Positions 27,516-36,623 of a stretch of 64,000 nt of DNA are shown in pieces. The notes beneath the pieces are model-generated. The model had not been told where the DNA came from. It searched no databases and worked only from the letters and a program-made list of their open reading frames with translations. The DNA is taken from positions 372,001-436,000 of the forward strand of contig NZ_JHUW01000007.1 of assembly GCF_000619825.1 (NCBI RefSeq). Reading direction: 5' to 3'. Position 1 is the first letter of the stretch; every line of letters begins with the position of its first letter. Made by a program: the position numbers and the translations under genes. Origin of the DNA: Prevotella sp. MA2016. Lineage in GTDB: Bacteria; Bacteroidota; Bacteroidia; Bacteroidales; Bacteroidaceae.

Positions 27516-29450
27516 TTATTCTATCACACCACACCAACCTCCATTCCTAGCAAGGCGGAGTGTTAACGTGTCGTCGGGTGATACGTGTTGGTTGAATCGC
27601 TGATAGTCAACAGCGATGCGATGGGCATTACGACCATCGCGGAAGCCTGTGAGCAGGCCATCGGTTTTAAGGAAGTCTAGTTTGATGGTGAGCTGCTGGG
27701 GCTTACTGCCCGTCATGGCACCTATATACCACTTAGCACCCTTGCGGCGGGCCACCACATAGTGGCTACCTACCTGAGCTGAGAGCACACGACTCTCATC
27801 CCACGTGGTGGGCACCGAGGCGATATAGCGTGTACACTCATCTTCGCGCATGTAGCGGGTTGGACTGTCAGCAAGCATCTGCAGTCCGCTCTCAAAGCAC
27901 ACATACATAGCCATCTGGTAAGCACGTGTGCCAGAGCCCATAGGCAGCGACCCACTGCCATGATTATCTTCGGGCTGGGCTGAAGCCATGGAGCCTGGCG
28001 TGAAGTCCATGGCACCTACAGCGTTGCGGATGAAGGGCAGCCAGATGGTGTTATCGGGCACGCATCCGGCGCCATTCTCCAAGCCACGCACACCCTCATA
28101 CGAGATGACATTGGGATAGCGTATCTCCAGACCTGCCGGTTTGAACGAACCATGAAAATCCACAATCAACTTGTTTTTGGCGCACTCGCTGGCCACACGC
28201 TCATAGAAGTTCACCATCCACTGGTCGCTATGGTCCATAAAGTCGATCTTCAATCCCTTTACACCCATGTCGGCGTAGTATTTGATGAGGTCCATATGGT
28301 TCTCTACTGTCAGCCAGGCCAGCCATAAGATAACACCCACGCCACGCTGGCGACCATACTCTACCAATTGGCGCACGTCGATATCATCGCGTGTAGTATA
28401 GGGGTCGCGCACGTCTTTATTCCAACCCTCATCGAGCAGAATATACTCCAAGCCATACTGGGCAGCAAAATCGATGAAGTACTGATAGGTTTGATTGTTG
28501 ATGCCTGTTTCGAAATCCACATTCCAGATAGTCCAATGGTTCCACCAGTCCCAGCTCACCTTGCCGGGCTTTATCCAGGAGACATCGGCCAACTGGCACT
28601 GTCCGCCCAGCACGCGTTCCATCTCATTGGCGGCGATGGTCTTATCATCACCTACCACCATAAAGCGCCAAGGGAACGAGCGCTTGCCATCGGTACGAGC
28701 TATGAATGGTTGCTCTTTGGTGATGTTGAAACCACGATCGCCGATAGGCTCCCACGTTGCAGGCGACTTGGGAAAGACGGTGGTTAGGGTACTGTTGCCA
28801 GCACTCTTCAGGAACATAGCAGGATAGTCACGCACGTCGCTCTCCGACAGGAGCAGTTTGGTGCCACGTTCTGTTTCCAGCAACACTGGCAGATGGGTCA
28901 TCTCGTCGGCAGACTGATAGTCGGCCAGTGCCACATGGGTATAAGGTTCCTCATACGATGTCCAGAAAGAACGCGTCTTTGACAAGTGGGCCTGTGATGA
29001 TGCAGGCAGGCGCAGTGCAAGCAACTCGTTGGTGATATCAACCTTTCCCTTTCTGTCGATCAAGAAGCGGTAGGCTATACCATTATTATACGCGCGAAAC
29101 TCAACGCTATATCGACCTGCAAAGCGCATCGTAAGTTGTTGAGCCTCATCGCGCGAGAAAGCATTCTTGATTGGTACCACATTGGGCAACAGCCTACTGA
29201 TGAACTGACGCTGCACGCCCTTCACCTTTGGCTGCACACCCAAACACTCTTGCTGTACCTGAAGGCACAGTGCACTAGGCTTAAGAATCTGTTCGTCGCC
29301 ATAATATACACTCATACGAAGCGTATCGCCGGTGGTCACCTCCAGACGGATGCGACCATCAGGCGAGGCAATGCGTTCGGTTGCAGCCTGTGCCAGAGCA
29401 CAGCACTGCAACAACATGAACACAGAAAAAAGGATCTTCGTCATAAACAT
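27516..29450 (-). CDS. GH97 family alpha-glycosidase, probably retaining subgroup
   Basis: A 644-residue secreted enzyme (signal peptide about 1-23, ending QAATER) with an N-terminal beta-supersandwich (about 25-290), a central (beta/alpha)8 barrel (LLDEGWNKD, VKGLKIDFMDHSDQ) and a C-terminal beta domain. In GH97 the inverting enzymes (SusB) use glutamate bases, one in an AHE-type motif, whereas retaining alpha-galactosidase-like members have an Asp nucleophile and Gly there. This protein reads DFHGS with Gly434 and has Asp403 in KIDF, so it fits the retaining subgroup. It lies four bases after GH31 and 29 before GH38. A start at 29444 is also possible. Confidence 0.82.
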   Translation of the reverse strand: MFMTKILFSVFMLLQCCALAQAATERIASPDGRIRLEVTTGDTLRMSVYYGDEQILKPSALCLQVQQECLGVQPKVKGVQRQFISRLLPNVVPIKNAFSRDEAQQLTMRFAGRYSVEFRAYNNGIAYRFLIDRKGKVDITNELLALRLPASSQAHLSKTRSFWTSYEEPYTHVALADYQSADEMTHLPVLLETERGTKLLLSESDVRDYPAMFLKSAGNSTLTTVFPKSPATWEPIGDRGFNITKEQPFIARTDGKRSFPWRFMVVGDDKTIAANEMERVLGGQCQLADVSWIKPGKVSWDWWNHWTIWNVDFETGINNQTYQYFIDFAAQYGLEYILLDEGWNKDVRDPYTTRDDIDVRQLVEYGRQRGVGVILWLAWLTVENHMDLIKYYADMGVKGLKIDFMDHSDQWMVNFYERVASECAKNKLIVDFHGSFKPAGLEIRYPNVISYEGVRGLENGAGCVPDNTIWLPFIRNAVGAMDFTPGSMASAQPEDNHGSGSLPMGSGTRAYQMAMYVCFESGLQMLADSPTRYMREDECTRYIASVPTTWDESRVLSAQVGSHYVVARRKGAKWYIGAMTGSKPQQLTIKLDFLKTDGLLTGFRDGRNAHRIAVDYQRFNQHVSPDDTLTLRLARNGGWCGVIE

Positions 29451-29454
29451 ATGG

Positions 29455-31575
29455 TTATTTGATAGTGAATGTAAGTGCGTCGCCAGACTTCCATGGTGTG
29501 TATTTCACCTTGCCGCCACTCACGAAGCCTACTCTTACTTGACGTACTACCGGAGCCATAGAACCCTCCTTCTGGCAGAGCGTCACCTTGAGTTGCTTCT
29601 TCTGCTTCACAGCCTTCAGTTCGGTAAGGCGATAGTCACCTTTCTTATAATCAAAGCCGTCGCCCTTATCCTCGTAAAGCTGTCCCTGAGCCTGACCATT
29701 GGCATCTACACACACCAACAGGGTGAGCGAGTCGGTACGCATCTCGGCTGTGCTCTGTGCCAGATTAGCCAGAGGTATGATAGAGCCGGGGCGCTGGCGC
29801 AGTTCGGCCTGATAGCTGTCGGTATTGTTTTCGAGTGTAAAAGGCTGCCAACTGCCATCATCGGGCTGAGCCACTTCGGTAGCCCACTGGGGGCGTACCA
29901 TAAGGTCGGCTCCCAACAGGAAGGCACGATCTTCGCTACGCAAACTCAAATCCTTAGGATTGCTCATAAACAATGGGCGCATCACAGGCATACCATCTAC
30001 ACTGGCCTCGCGGAAGCAGGTGTAGATATAAGGCATGAGCATGTAACGGCGGTTGATAGCTGTACGGCACACGTCGAGCACCTGACCATCGAAGGCCCAA
30101 GGCTCCTGATCTACGGTTCCCTTGGTGTTGTGGTTGCGCACAAAGGGGAAATATACGCCCACTGCCGTCCACTGTGCCAGCAGCTCGGCGTTAGAGTTCT
30201 CGCAGAAACCGCCGATATCAGGACCATTGAAAGGCTGACCGCTCAGTCCGAGTGTAAGCGTCATGGGCACGCTGAGCTTCATGTGGTCGGGCGAAGAGAG
30301 ATTATCGCCAGTCCAGGTGGCAGCATAGCGATGACCACCCAGGAAGTTAGAGCGCGACAGGATGAACGGACGCTTCTGTGGATTAGCCAGCAGCAGACCC
30401 TGACGACTGGCACGCACCATGTTCATACCAAACACATTGTGGAAACGCAAGTGTGGACCAGGGATGCCGCCATCGCCATTCAGATGCTGATTGTCGCGGG
30501 GCATAGTAGTCTCAGGAAGTCCGAACGAGGCTGGCTCGTTCATATCGTTCCACACGCCATCCACGCCCTGAGCCATAAAGTCCTTATAAAGTGTAGCCCA
30601 CCATGTGCGCACTTCGGGACGGGTGAAATCGGGGAAGTGTACGGCTCCTGGCCATACTTCGCCTACGAAAGGCTTACCATCCTTGGTCTTCACCCAGTAG
30701 TCGCCGGCTGTGCCCTGGTCATCTACAAAATAACCTTCCTCGGCCTTCACACCGGGATCGATCATATACACACTCTTAAAATTGTGCTGGTGCAGATAGT
30801 CATTTAGCTTCTTAGGATTGCTGAAACCCTTGGGGTCGAACGTAAAAATGCGGTAGCCATCCATATAGTCGATGTCCATCCAGATCACGTCGGATGGAAT
30901 ACGGTTGCTGCGCAACTTATCAGCCACCTCCATTACCTGTGTGTCGGGGTAATAGCTGAACTTGCACTGCTGGTAACCCAGCGACCACAGTGGGGGCAGC
31001 GACATCGTACCGGTAAGACTAACCAGCGCCTGCATCAGAGCCTGAGGACTCTGGCGCTCAATCACAACTACACGGAAGGCAGGGCCCTCGCTATCGAAGA
31101 CCACCTGATGGTCGGCAGTGGTTATCTTCTGGCGCCAGGTGTTATCGGCAATGATACCAAAGGCAGTACCGTCCTTACGCAGCCCCATCACCCAAGGATG
31201 ACTCTGGTAGAGGTGTGTGCCACCATCCATGCCATAGGCTGGGGTATCAACATTCCACAACTCGATAGTACGACCATTACGGCGCAGCGGACCGGTCACC
31301 TCGCCTGTGCCATAAAAATCTACATCGTCGGCAACCTGAATGGTAGCCAGACTATGACCGTCTTTCTGACTGAACACCACATGCAGAGGCCACTGGTCGG
31401 CCAGCGGCAGTACCGCTGCAGGCTCTTGCTCGAAGATAGGTGATGGCTGATGCTGCTTGGCATCATAGTGGGCGGGATAGAACACTGCCACACTATCGGT
31501 AGTCATAAACACTGTTTGAGCCTTGATAGCATTCAGGCTCAACAAAATAATTACTAATGTTAGAATTCGTTTCAT
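29455..31575 (-). CDS. GH31 family alpha-glucosidase-type enzyme
   Basis: A 706-residue secreted glycoside hydrolase (signal peptide about 1-20, ending NAIKAQ). The nucleophile motif VWNDMNEPASFG places Asp344 as the catalytic residue. Other family pieces are IWMDIDYMDGYRIFTFD, FILSRSNFLGGHRYAATWTGDN (acid/base region) and GPDIGGFCENSNAELLAQW. GH31 enzymes act on terminal alpha-glucosyl, xylosyl or related residues; the WNDMNEP form is typical of alpha-glucosidases. It is the first gene of a three-enzyme unit with a promoter box at 31609-31616. Confidence 0.88.
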   Translation of the reverse strand: MKRILTLVIILLSLNAIKAQTVFMTTDSVAVFYPAHYDAKQHQPSPIFEQEPAAVLPLADQWPLHVVFSQKDGHSLATIQVADDVDFYGTGEVTGPLRRNGRTIELWNVDTPAYGMDGGTHLYQSHPWVMGLRKDGTAFGIIADNTWRQKITTADHQVVFDSEGPAFRVVVIERQSPQALMQALVSLTGTMSLPPLWSLGYQQCKFSYYPDTQVMEVADKLRSNRIPSDVIWMDIDYMDGYRIFTFDPKGFSNPKKLNDYLHQHNFKSVYMIDPGVKAEEGYFVDDQGTAGDYWVKTKDGKPFVGEVWPGAVHFPDFTRPEVRTWWATLYKDFMAQGVDGVWNDMNEPASFGLPETTMPRDNQHLNGDGGIPGPHLRFHNVFGMNMVRASRQGLLLANPQKRPFILSRSNFLGGHRYAATWTGDNLSSPDHMKLSVPMTLTLGLSGQPFNGPDIGGFCENSNAELLAQWTAVGVYFPFVRNHNTKGTVDQEPWAFDGQVLDVCRTAINRRYMLMPYIYTCFREASVDGMPVMRPLFMSNPKDLSLRSEDRAFLLGADLMVRPQWATEVAQPDDGSWQPFTLENNTDSYQAELRQRPGSIIPLANLAQSTAEMRTDSLTLLVCVDANGQAQGQLYEDKGDGFDYKKGDYRLTELKAVKQKKQLKVTLCQKEGSMAPVVRQVRVGFVSGGKVKYTPWKSGDALTFTIK

Positions 31576-31608
31576 TTATCAATATATGTTTTACGTTATA
31601 TTCGCGTA

Positions 31609-31616
31609 CAAAATTA
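31609..31616 (-). promoter_or_regulatory. -7 promoter box of the GH31-GH97-GH38 unit
   Basis: The minus strand reads TAATTTTG, matching TAnnTTTG, 33 bases upstream of the GH31 start. Confidence 0.55.
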
Positions 31617-31759
31617 CTATTTTTATATCAAATAAGAAATAAAACAAGCCATTGTATAATCGCTCGCAAGTCATATTTAAAAGAAACGGCTGATAATCAG
31701 CAAGTTCAGCCAAGTTAAGTTTAATTTTTGTATAATCAGAGTTTAGGGGTTCAGCAGCG

Positions 31760-33358
31760 CTATATCTCCATGATGAGACGTTCAAACTGCTCATTGTCAA
31801 CCGTAGAACGGTTTTTTATTCTTGTTTTATACGTGTTGACCGTATGTGTAGAATAATCAAGAAACTTGGAAATGCGATCGCTATCGGTAATGCCCAGACG
31901 AATCAGCGCAAAGATACGCATCTCGGGGGTCAGCGAATGGCTGTTGGGAGGATCTTTACGGTCTTTCTCCTCAAACAGCGCATTATAACGCTCCACAAAG
32001 TTGGGGAAGATATTCAGGAATGTCTGGTCGAAGGCCTGATACATCGCCTCGCGCTCATCGTCGAGCGTAGCCTTCTTCACCAGCGCCATCAGGTCGTCTA
32101 TCTGGTGGGCAGCTATCTTTCGCTCGATAGAGAGATAGAGTTTCTCTAGTTTGGTGATATACTCAGCGTTGATATAGAACGAACGACCGATATAGGCATT
32201 CTTGATCTTGGCATCCTCCTGCAACTGGCGATTGCTACGCTTGAGCTGCTCCAACTGACCGGCAATGGTCTCACGGGCCTCCAGTAGTTTGCAATTCTTG
32301 CGACGAATAGTGCGGAAGCCCAACAGACAGGCCAACAGCAGAACGACAAACAACCCTGTAGCTACAAAGAGCCAGTTGCGCTGACCACGCATACTGTCGT
32401 AGCGGTCTTGCTCGATGATGGGCAGGATATCATTAATCTCTACCTTGCGCAGACGGGTTCCGTAGAAATTCACATCCTCAAGCGCCTGATGCACATAGGT
32501 GCTTGAACGCTCGTGCTCACCATGCTTGAAGATAAGTCGCGCCAAATGATAAAGGGCTGTTATCTCACGTGTCGCCGTCTCATTATCGGCAATGGCCGAC
32601 TGGGCGAAATAAGCGATGGCCTTATCCTCATGCTCCAACGAGAGATGAGCCCATGCCATCTCGGCCATCGCCTTGGCACGCATATGCAGATTGTCTCCAC
32701 AGCCATCAAGCACGTGCTGCAGCGACTCAAGCGCCTTCTGGTGCTCATGCTCACGCAACTGGCGCGAACCCGTCACCGACCACCACATACAGGAGTTGGG
32801 CGGCACGATCTGCTTGAGTGAGTCGAGATAACCATTACTGATGGTGATATACTTGGTATAAAAAGGCTCCTCCCTTACGTAGTCGGCCATACTGCGCCAC
32901 AGCTGGCTGTTAATCTCGTAATAGTCCTCCAGCAGTTTGCCGCTGAGCACGCTACGGTCAACCGACTGCAGCATATCGTTGGCCTCGCTCAGGATACCTG
33001 CCGACACCAATGAGAAGGCAATGGCCTCCTTCGACTGCGCAATATATTGATGGTTTCTTTGGCGATTGGCCAACTCCAGACAGGCATAAGAGTAATGGCG
33101 GGCAGAATCGTAACAGTAAGACTTATACTCGTTATACAACGCGTACATCTGTTCAAACTCATGCCCTTCAGCAGTGGCTTTAGCCATGCCGTCCTTTAAT
33201 TCCTGAATACGATTGACACGCTGTTTTTCAAAATAACTATGCTTGGCAAGACTGGCATCGAGCTTTTCTAACCAACCAATAGTCGTCTTATCTAGTGCTG
33301 CGTTTACCGACGTAGCAAATAGTATCAATAAGTATATTAGTATTGGTTTCCTTATCAT
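31760..33358 (-). CDS. SusR-like membrane regulator (DUF6377, LuxR-type HTH)
   Basis: A 532-residue protein with a signal/anchor segment (1-20), a periplasmic helical repeat region of TPR character (about 25-320), one transmembrane helix (WLFVATGLFVVLLLACLLGF, about 330-350), and a coiled coil. The cytoplasmic end is a LuxR-like helix-turn-helix (SLTPEMRIFALIRLGITDSDRI to YSTHTVNTYKTRI). This one-protein sensor-regulator layout matches SusR of the starch utilisation system, which binds an oligosaccharide in the periplasm and activates sus genes. Lying between susE and the GH31 unit, with its own promoter, it is the likely activator of this locus. Confidence 0.78.
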   Translation of the reverse strand: MIRKPILIYLLILFATSVNAALDKTTIGWLEKLDASLAKHSYFEKQRVNRIQELKDGMAKATAEGHEFEQMYALYNEYKSYCYDSARHYSYACLELANRQRNHQYIAQSKEAIAFSLVSAGILSEANDMLQSVDRSVLSGKLLEDYYEINSQLWRSMADYVREEPFYTKYITISNGYLDSLKQIVPPNSCMWWSVTGSRQLREHEHQKALESLQHVLDGCGDNLHMRAKAMAEMAWAHLSLEHEDKAIAYFAQSAIADNETATREITALYHLARLIFKHGEHERSSTYVHQALEDVNFYGTRLRKVEINDILPIIEQDRYDSMRGQRNWLFVATGLFVVLLLACLLGFRTIRRKNCKLLEARETIAGQLEQLKRSNRQLQEDAKIKNAYIGRSFYINAEYITKLEKLYLSIERKIAAHQIDDLMALVKKATLDDEREAMYQAFDQTFLNIFPNFVERYNALFEEKDRKDPPNSHSLTPEMRIFALIRLGITDSDRISKFLDYSTHTVNTYKTRIKNRSTVDNEQFERLIMEI

Positions 33359-33387
33359 TTTAGTCTGAGTCTTCGTTAATTGCGCCC

Positions 33388-33395
33388 CAAAATTA
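33388..33395 (-). promoter_or_regulatory. -7 promoter box of the SusR-like gene
   Basis: The minus strand reads TAATTTTG, matching TAnnTTTG, 29 bases upstream of the start at 33358. Confidence 0.55.
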
Positions 33396-33460
33396 CGAAT
33401 TTAAAACAAACAACAAGGCATATCAATTCAAATTATAACAATAATTAACGGCTACATAAA

Positions 33461-33503
33461 TAAAAGGGCAATCAGTGGCTCACGATATAGCCACCAACTG
33501 CCC
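33461..33503 (-). terminator. intrinsic terminator after susE
   Basis: On the minus strand a 15-bp stem (GGGCAGTTGGTGGCT with AGCCACTGATTGCCC, three G-T pairs, 8-base loop) is followed by TTTTATTT, 28 bases after the susE stop. It would separate the susCDE transcript from the SusR-like gene. Confidence 0.75.
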
Positions 33504-33530
33504 CGGGGGAAAATACTAACTTTACTACTT

Positions 33531-34661
33531 TTAATCTGCAGGTTCAAACTTGGTCCACATGTCTGTGGCCAACAAACAGAGTGTCAGCGTGTAGCGACCG
33601 CTTACTGAGGGCACCCACTTCACGTCGCCACCGTTGTCCTGATAACGGAAGGGTGACAGACGATGATCACTCACGGGGTCGGCATTATAGTCGGGTGCGA
33701 AGAAGAAGGGATCGCCCCAGCCATTACCAACACCAATCTTAAACTCACCACCAGCATTGAAATCGCCAGTCCAAGCATAATAATATGGTTCGCGTGAGCT
33801 ACCTACCATCTCCAGACGGCCGTTAGAGGTGTTGGTGTTCCAACCTACCGAACAGCCGTTACCACAAATCCAGATCTGTCCTGGTGTGGGCAACTGAACG
33901 ATGTCAAGTACACGACAGTCGTTGAAGCCGACGTTGGTATCCACGATAACCGTACGCTTGCCATTGCCATCGAAACGGAAATCGCGCACGTCACCGTCTG
34001 TATAGTACTCCAACTGCTCGCCTTCGGCCATACCATAGGCAGGATAAGCCTCTGGTGTGGTGGTGAAGTGGAACTTGCAGGCACTCATGTTCAACGTAGC
34101 CTCGTAGATGCCAGTACCCAACTGGCGCTGATCCAGACGCTGGGTACTCTTCTTACCATCATCGGTGGTAATCTGCATGTACAGGTAGGGTGAGTATTTC
34201 TCGTAGCCTGTAGCTGTGAACTCGACAGTCGAGAGCTCAGGCTTGATATAGCGCTGCTCGTTCTTGAAGACAGCCAGCAACTGAGCTGTCACCTTGACAG
34301 CCTGTCCGGGCAGGGCCCACTGGCTCAGCAGACTATTCAGCTCGTCGTGGGTCATCGAGTAAGTCAGGTTAGTACCCAACTCCTTATAGTCGGAGTGGCT
34401 GTCTTTCTGACCGGTGGGATAGAGGCATAACTTATAGCTGATGCCCTCGGTAGCAGGGTCGGCATTCGTAGCCGCATCCCAACTGAAGGTAACAGCCGTC
34501 TGGTCGGCAGCACTCTTGCTGAGGGTAATCTCCTCAACCGAGCTCTTCACGTGCATCTCGTCGGGGTTCTCCTCCAGCGTGAAATACTCTGGATCCTTGT
34601 TGCACGATGTGAACAGCAGTCCTGTGCACAAGGCACTGAATATCATTGCATATTTCTTCAT
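33531..34661 (-). CDS. susE: SusE/SusF-type outer-membrane lipoprotein
   Basis: A protein of about 376 residues with a lipoprotein signal (MKKYAMIFSALCTGLLFTSC, lipobox LFTSC). An N-terminal SusE-type immunoglobulin-like domain (about 35-140, VEEITLSKSAADQTAVTFSWDAATN) precedes two starch-binding-like beta domains (IWICGNGCSVGWNTN and YYYAWTGDFNAGGEFKIG repeats). Surface lipoproteins of this class bind the glycan and help the SusCD complex. The symbol marks the family role; the ligand is unknown. An ATG at 34673 would add four residues. The gene follows susD by 7-20 bases. Confidence 0.8.
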   Translation of the reverse strand: MKKYAMIFSALCTGLLFTSCNKDPEYFTLEENPDEMHVKSSVEEITLSKSAADQTAVTFSWDAATNADPATEGISYKLCLYPTGQKDSHSDYKELGTNLTYSMTHDELNSLLSQWALPGQAVKVTAQLLAVFKNEQRYIKPELSTVEFTATGYEKYSPYLYMQITTDDGKKSTQRLDQRQLGTGIYEATLNMSACKFHFTTTPEAYPAYGMAEGEQLEYYTDGDVRDFRFDGNGKRTVIVDTNVGFNDCRVLDIVQLPTPGQIWICGNGCSVGWNTNTSNGRLEMVGSSREPYYYAWTGDFNAGGEFKIGVGNGWGDPFFFAPDYNADPVSDHRLSPFRYQDNGGDVKWVPSVSGRYTLTLCLLATDMWTKFEPAD

Positions 34662-34680
34662 AATCGTATTCATTTATAGC

Positions 34681-36606
34681 TTAATTACCATTTTCGTTTA
34701 CCCAGAATGGGGCCTCGCGCAAGTTGGGGTTCTTCTCGTACTCGTCGATATAGATAGGCATCCAATAGTACTGGCGCTTCCAGATACGGGTCTGGAACAC
34801 AGTGCGCTTGAAGAATTCCTCAGGCGTGCTACCCTGGAAGTTCATACCATAGTCGTCGCCACACATCTCGGGCAGGTTCTCTGCCTCCTTCCAGCGACGG
34901 ATATCATACCAGCGGTTGTTCTCGCAGCACAGCTCCACACGGCGCTCGGCACGAATCACACGGCGCAGCTCGGCCTGGGTGTCATCCACATGGATGAACT
35001 TCTCGTCCATCGGGCTCACATCGGCAGTAGTGTATTGGCGCACACCAGCACGCTCACGGATACGGTTCAGATACTTCAGAGCCTCCTGGCGCGAAGCGCT
35101 GTTGTCGTAGCACTCGTTCACAGCCTCGGCATAGTCGAGATAGGTGAAGGCCAGACGATAGGTGAAGCCCTGACGTGGGGTAATTGATCCTGTCAGGTTA
35201 TTATCGAGCACGTTCAATCCCTTACGAGCCAGGTAACCATTCTGTGGGGCATCGTGGGGTGATGATGTCTGGATATTATCACGACCGTTATAGAAGAAAT
35301 CGTATTTACGATTGCCTACTGCCAACCAAGCACCGTGGAACGATACGGCATTGTAGAAACGGGGCTCGCGGTTGCAGTACATATTATAGGTACCACGGTC
35401 GGTAACCTGTCCGGGCTTACCTGTACCATACTCCCAGTTGGTGATATCCGAACGATCGTCGATAGTGGTTGACATGCCGTTCTCTACATAACCTGAGTTA
35501 GGATCGGTGATGGGCAGACCGTTCTTGGTGAAGAAGGCATCAACCAAACCCTGGTAAACACCCAGACCACAACCACCACCATACTCACGTACACTCACCT
35601 TAACCAGGAAGAAATTATAACTGTTATTCTTAGTTACAGGGAAGGTAATCTCGTGGTTACCCTCGCTCCAACGCTTGATGTGCACGTTATAGGTACTCAT
35701 GAAGGGGTCGATCTCACCATTAGGACCTTTCTCGGTATAGAGGGCATAGCCAGCTTTCTCGGCCTCGTCGATACAGAGTTTCAAAGCTTCTACAGCACGC
35801 ACCCATTTCTGAGGATCGTAGGAAGGATTAAAAATCTGTTCACCTTCGTTGTTCACATAATCCTTGTACCAAGGGTTACCATTCACCAACGGACTGGCGG
35901 CAAAGAGCAACATGCGCGAACGAACGGTGAGGGCCATGATGCGGTTGATACGACCATATTTCGAAGGATCGTCATATACAGCAGGCAGTGCCATAGCAGC
36001 CTCCAACATCTGCTTATCACAGTAGTCAACCACATCGTCGAACTTAGACTGACCTACCATCAAATCTGCCAAATCAAAATCGGTGGGTGCAATATAATCG
36101 GGCTTGAAGGGGATACCACCATGGTTTTCGGCCAACTGCCACCAGCCATAGGCAGTGAGGAACTTCACCTCGTTCTTCATGTTGTCAACCTCCGATTGTG
36201 GCAGGTCGTGATCAGGCATCGCCTTTACCATATTATTAAAGATGTAGCCATGACGGATATAACGGGGCATCATCATCCAGTAATTACCTTCCCACTGTGA
36301 GTTAATGGTCCACTGGCCAAAAATCTTTGGGATAACTTTGCTCCAATCCCACTGCTGCCAACGCTTTGAAGGAGTCATATCATCGGCGAACACCTCATAA
36401 CCATCGGTCTTCAGCTCCCACTTGTCAGGAGTATGAATCACATTATAGACATAGGCCAACCATTGATAGACCTTTTCACGGTTCTCGAACACCATATCGG
36501 TGGTCAGCTCGGTATCAGGCTCCTTGTCGAGATAGTCGGAGCACGACACTAACGAGCCGCTGATGGCGCTAAGCGCACAGAAAATATATAGCAGTTTTTT
36601 CTTCAT
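34681..36606 (-). CDS. susD: SusD/RagB family nutrient-binding lipoprotein
   Basis: A 641-residue surface lipoprotein (MKKKLLYIFCALSAISGSLVSC, lipobox GSLVSC) followed by the family start SDYLDKEPDTELTTDMVF. The body is rich in TPR-like helices, and a typical C-terminal region (YLNRIRERAGVRQY, ELRRVIRAERRVELCCENNRWYDIRRWKEAE) completes it. SusD caps the SusC channel and delivers oligosaccharides. It is slightly longer than SusD itself (about 550), within the family range. It lies between susC and susE on one transcript. Confidence 0.93.
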   Translation of the reverse strand: MKKKLLYIFCALSAISGSLVSCSDYLDKEPDTELTTDMVFENREKVYQWLAYVYNVIHTPDKWELKTDGYEVFADDMTPSKRWQQWDWSKVIPKIFGQWTINSQWEGNYWMMMPRYIRHGYIFNNMVKAMPDHDLPQSEVDNMKNEVKFLTAYGWWQLAENHGGIPFKPDYIAPTDFDLADLMVGQSKFDDVVDYCDKQMLEAAMALPAVYDDPSKYGRINRIMALTVRSRMLLFAASPLVNGNPWYKDYVNNEGEQIFNPSYDPQKWVRAVEALKLCIDEAEKAGYALYTEKGPNGEIDPFMSTYNVHIKRWSEGNHEITFPVTKNNSYNFFLVKVSVREYGGGCGLGVYQGLVDAFFTKNGLPITDPNSGYVENGMSTTIDDRSDITNWEYGTGKPGQVTDRGTYNMYCNREPRFYNAVSFHGAWLAVGNRKYDFFYNGRDNIQTSSPHDAPQNGYLARKGLNVLDNNLTGSITPRQGFTYRLAFTYLDYAEAVNECYDNSASRQEALKYLNRIRERAGVRQYTTADVSPMDEKFIHVDDTQAELRRVIRAERRVELCCENNRWYDIRRWKEAENLPEMCGDDYGMNFQGSTPEEFFKRTVFQTRIWKRQYYWMPIYIDEYEKNPNLREAPFWVNENGN

Positions 36607-36623
36607 AACAATAATACGATAAA

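Noticed and set aside
29332-30807. 491-codon open frame on the plus strand
   Set aside because: It lies wholly opposite the GH31 and GH97 genes, which have complete catalytic motifs; the plus-strand translation has no recognisable domain and a His/Thr-rich composition typical of antisense frames.
31689-31701. palindrome GCTGATAATCAGC after the SusR-like gene
   Set aside because: A 6-bp stem with one-base centre, no T run and no repeat before the susC promoter; too little to call a terminator or operator.
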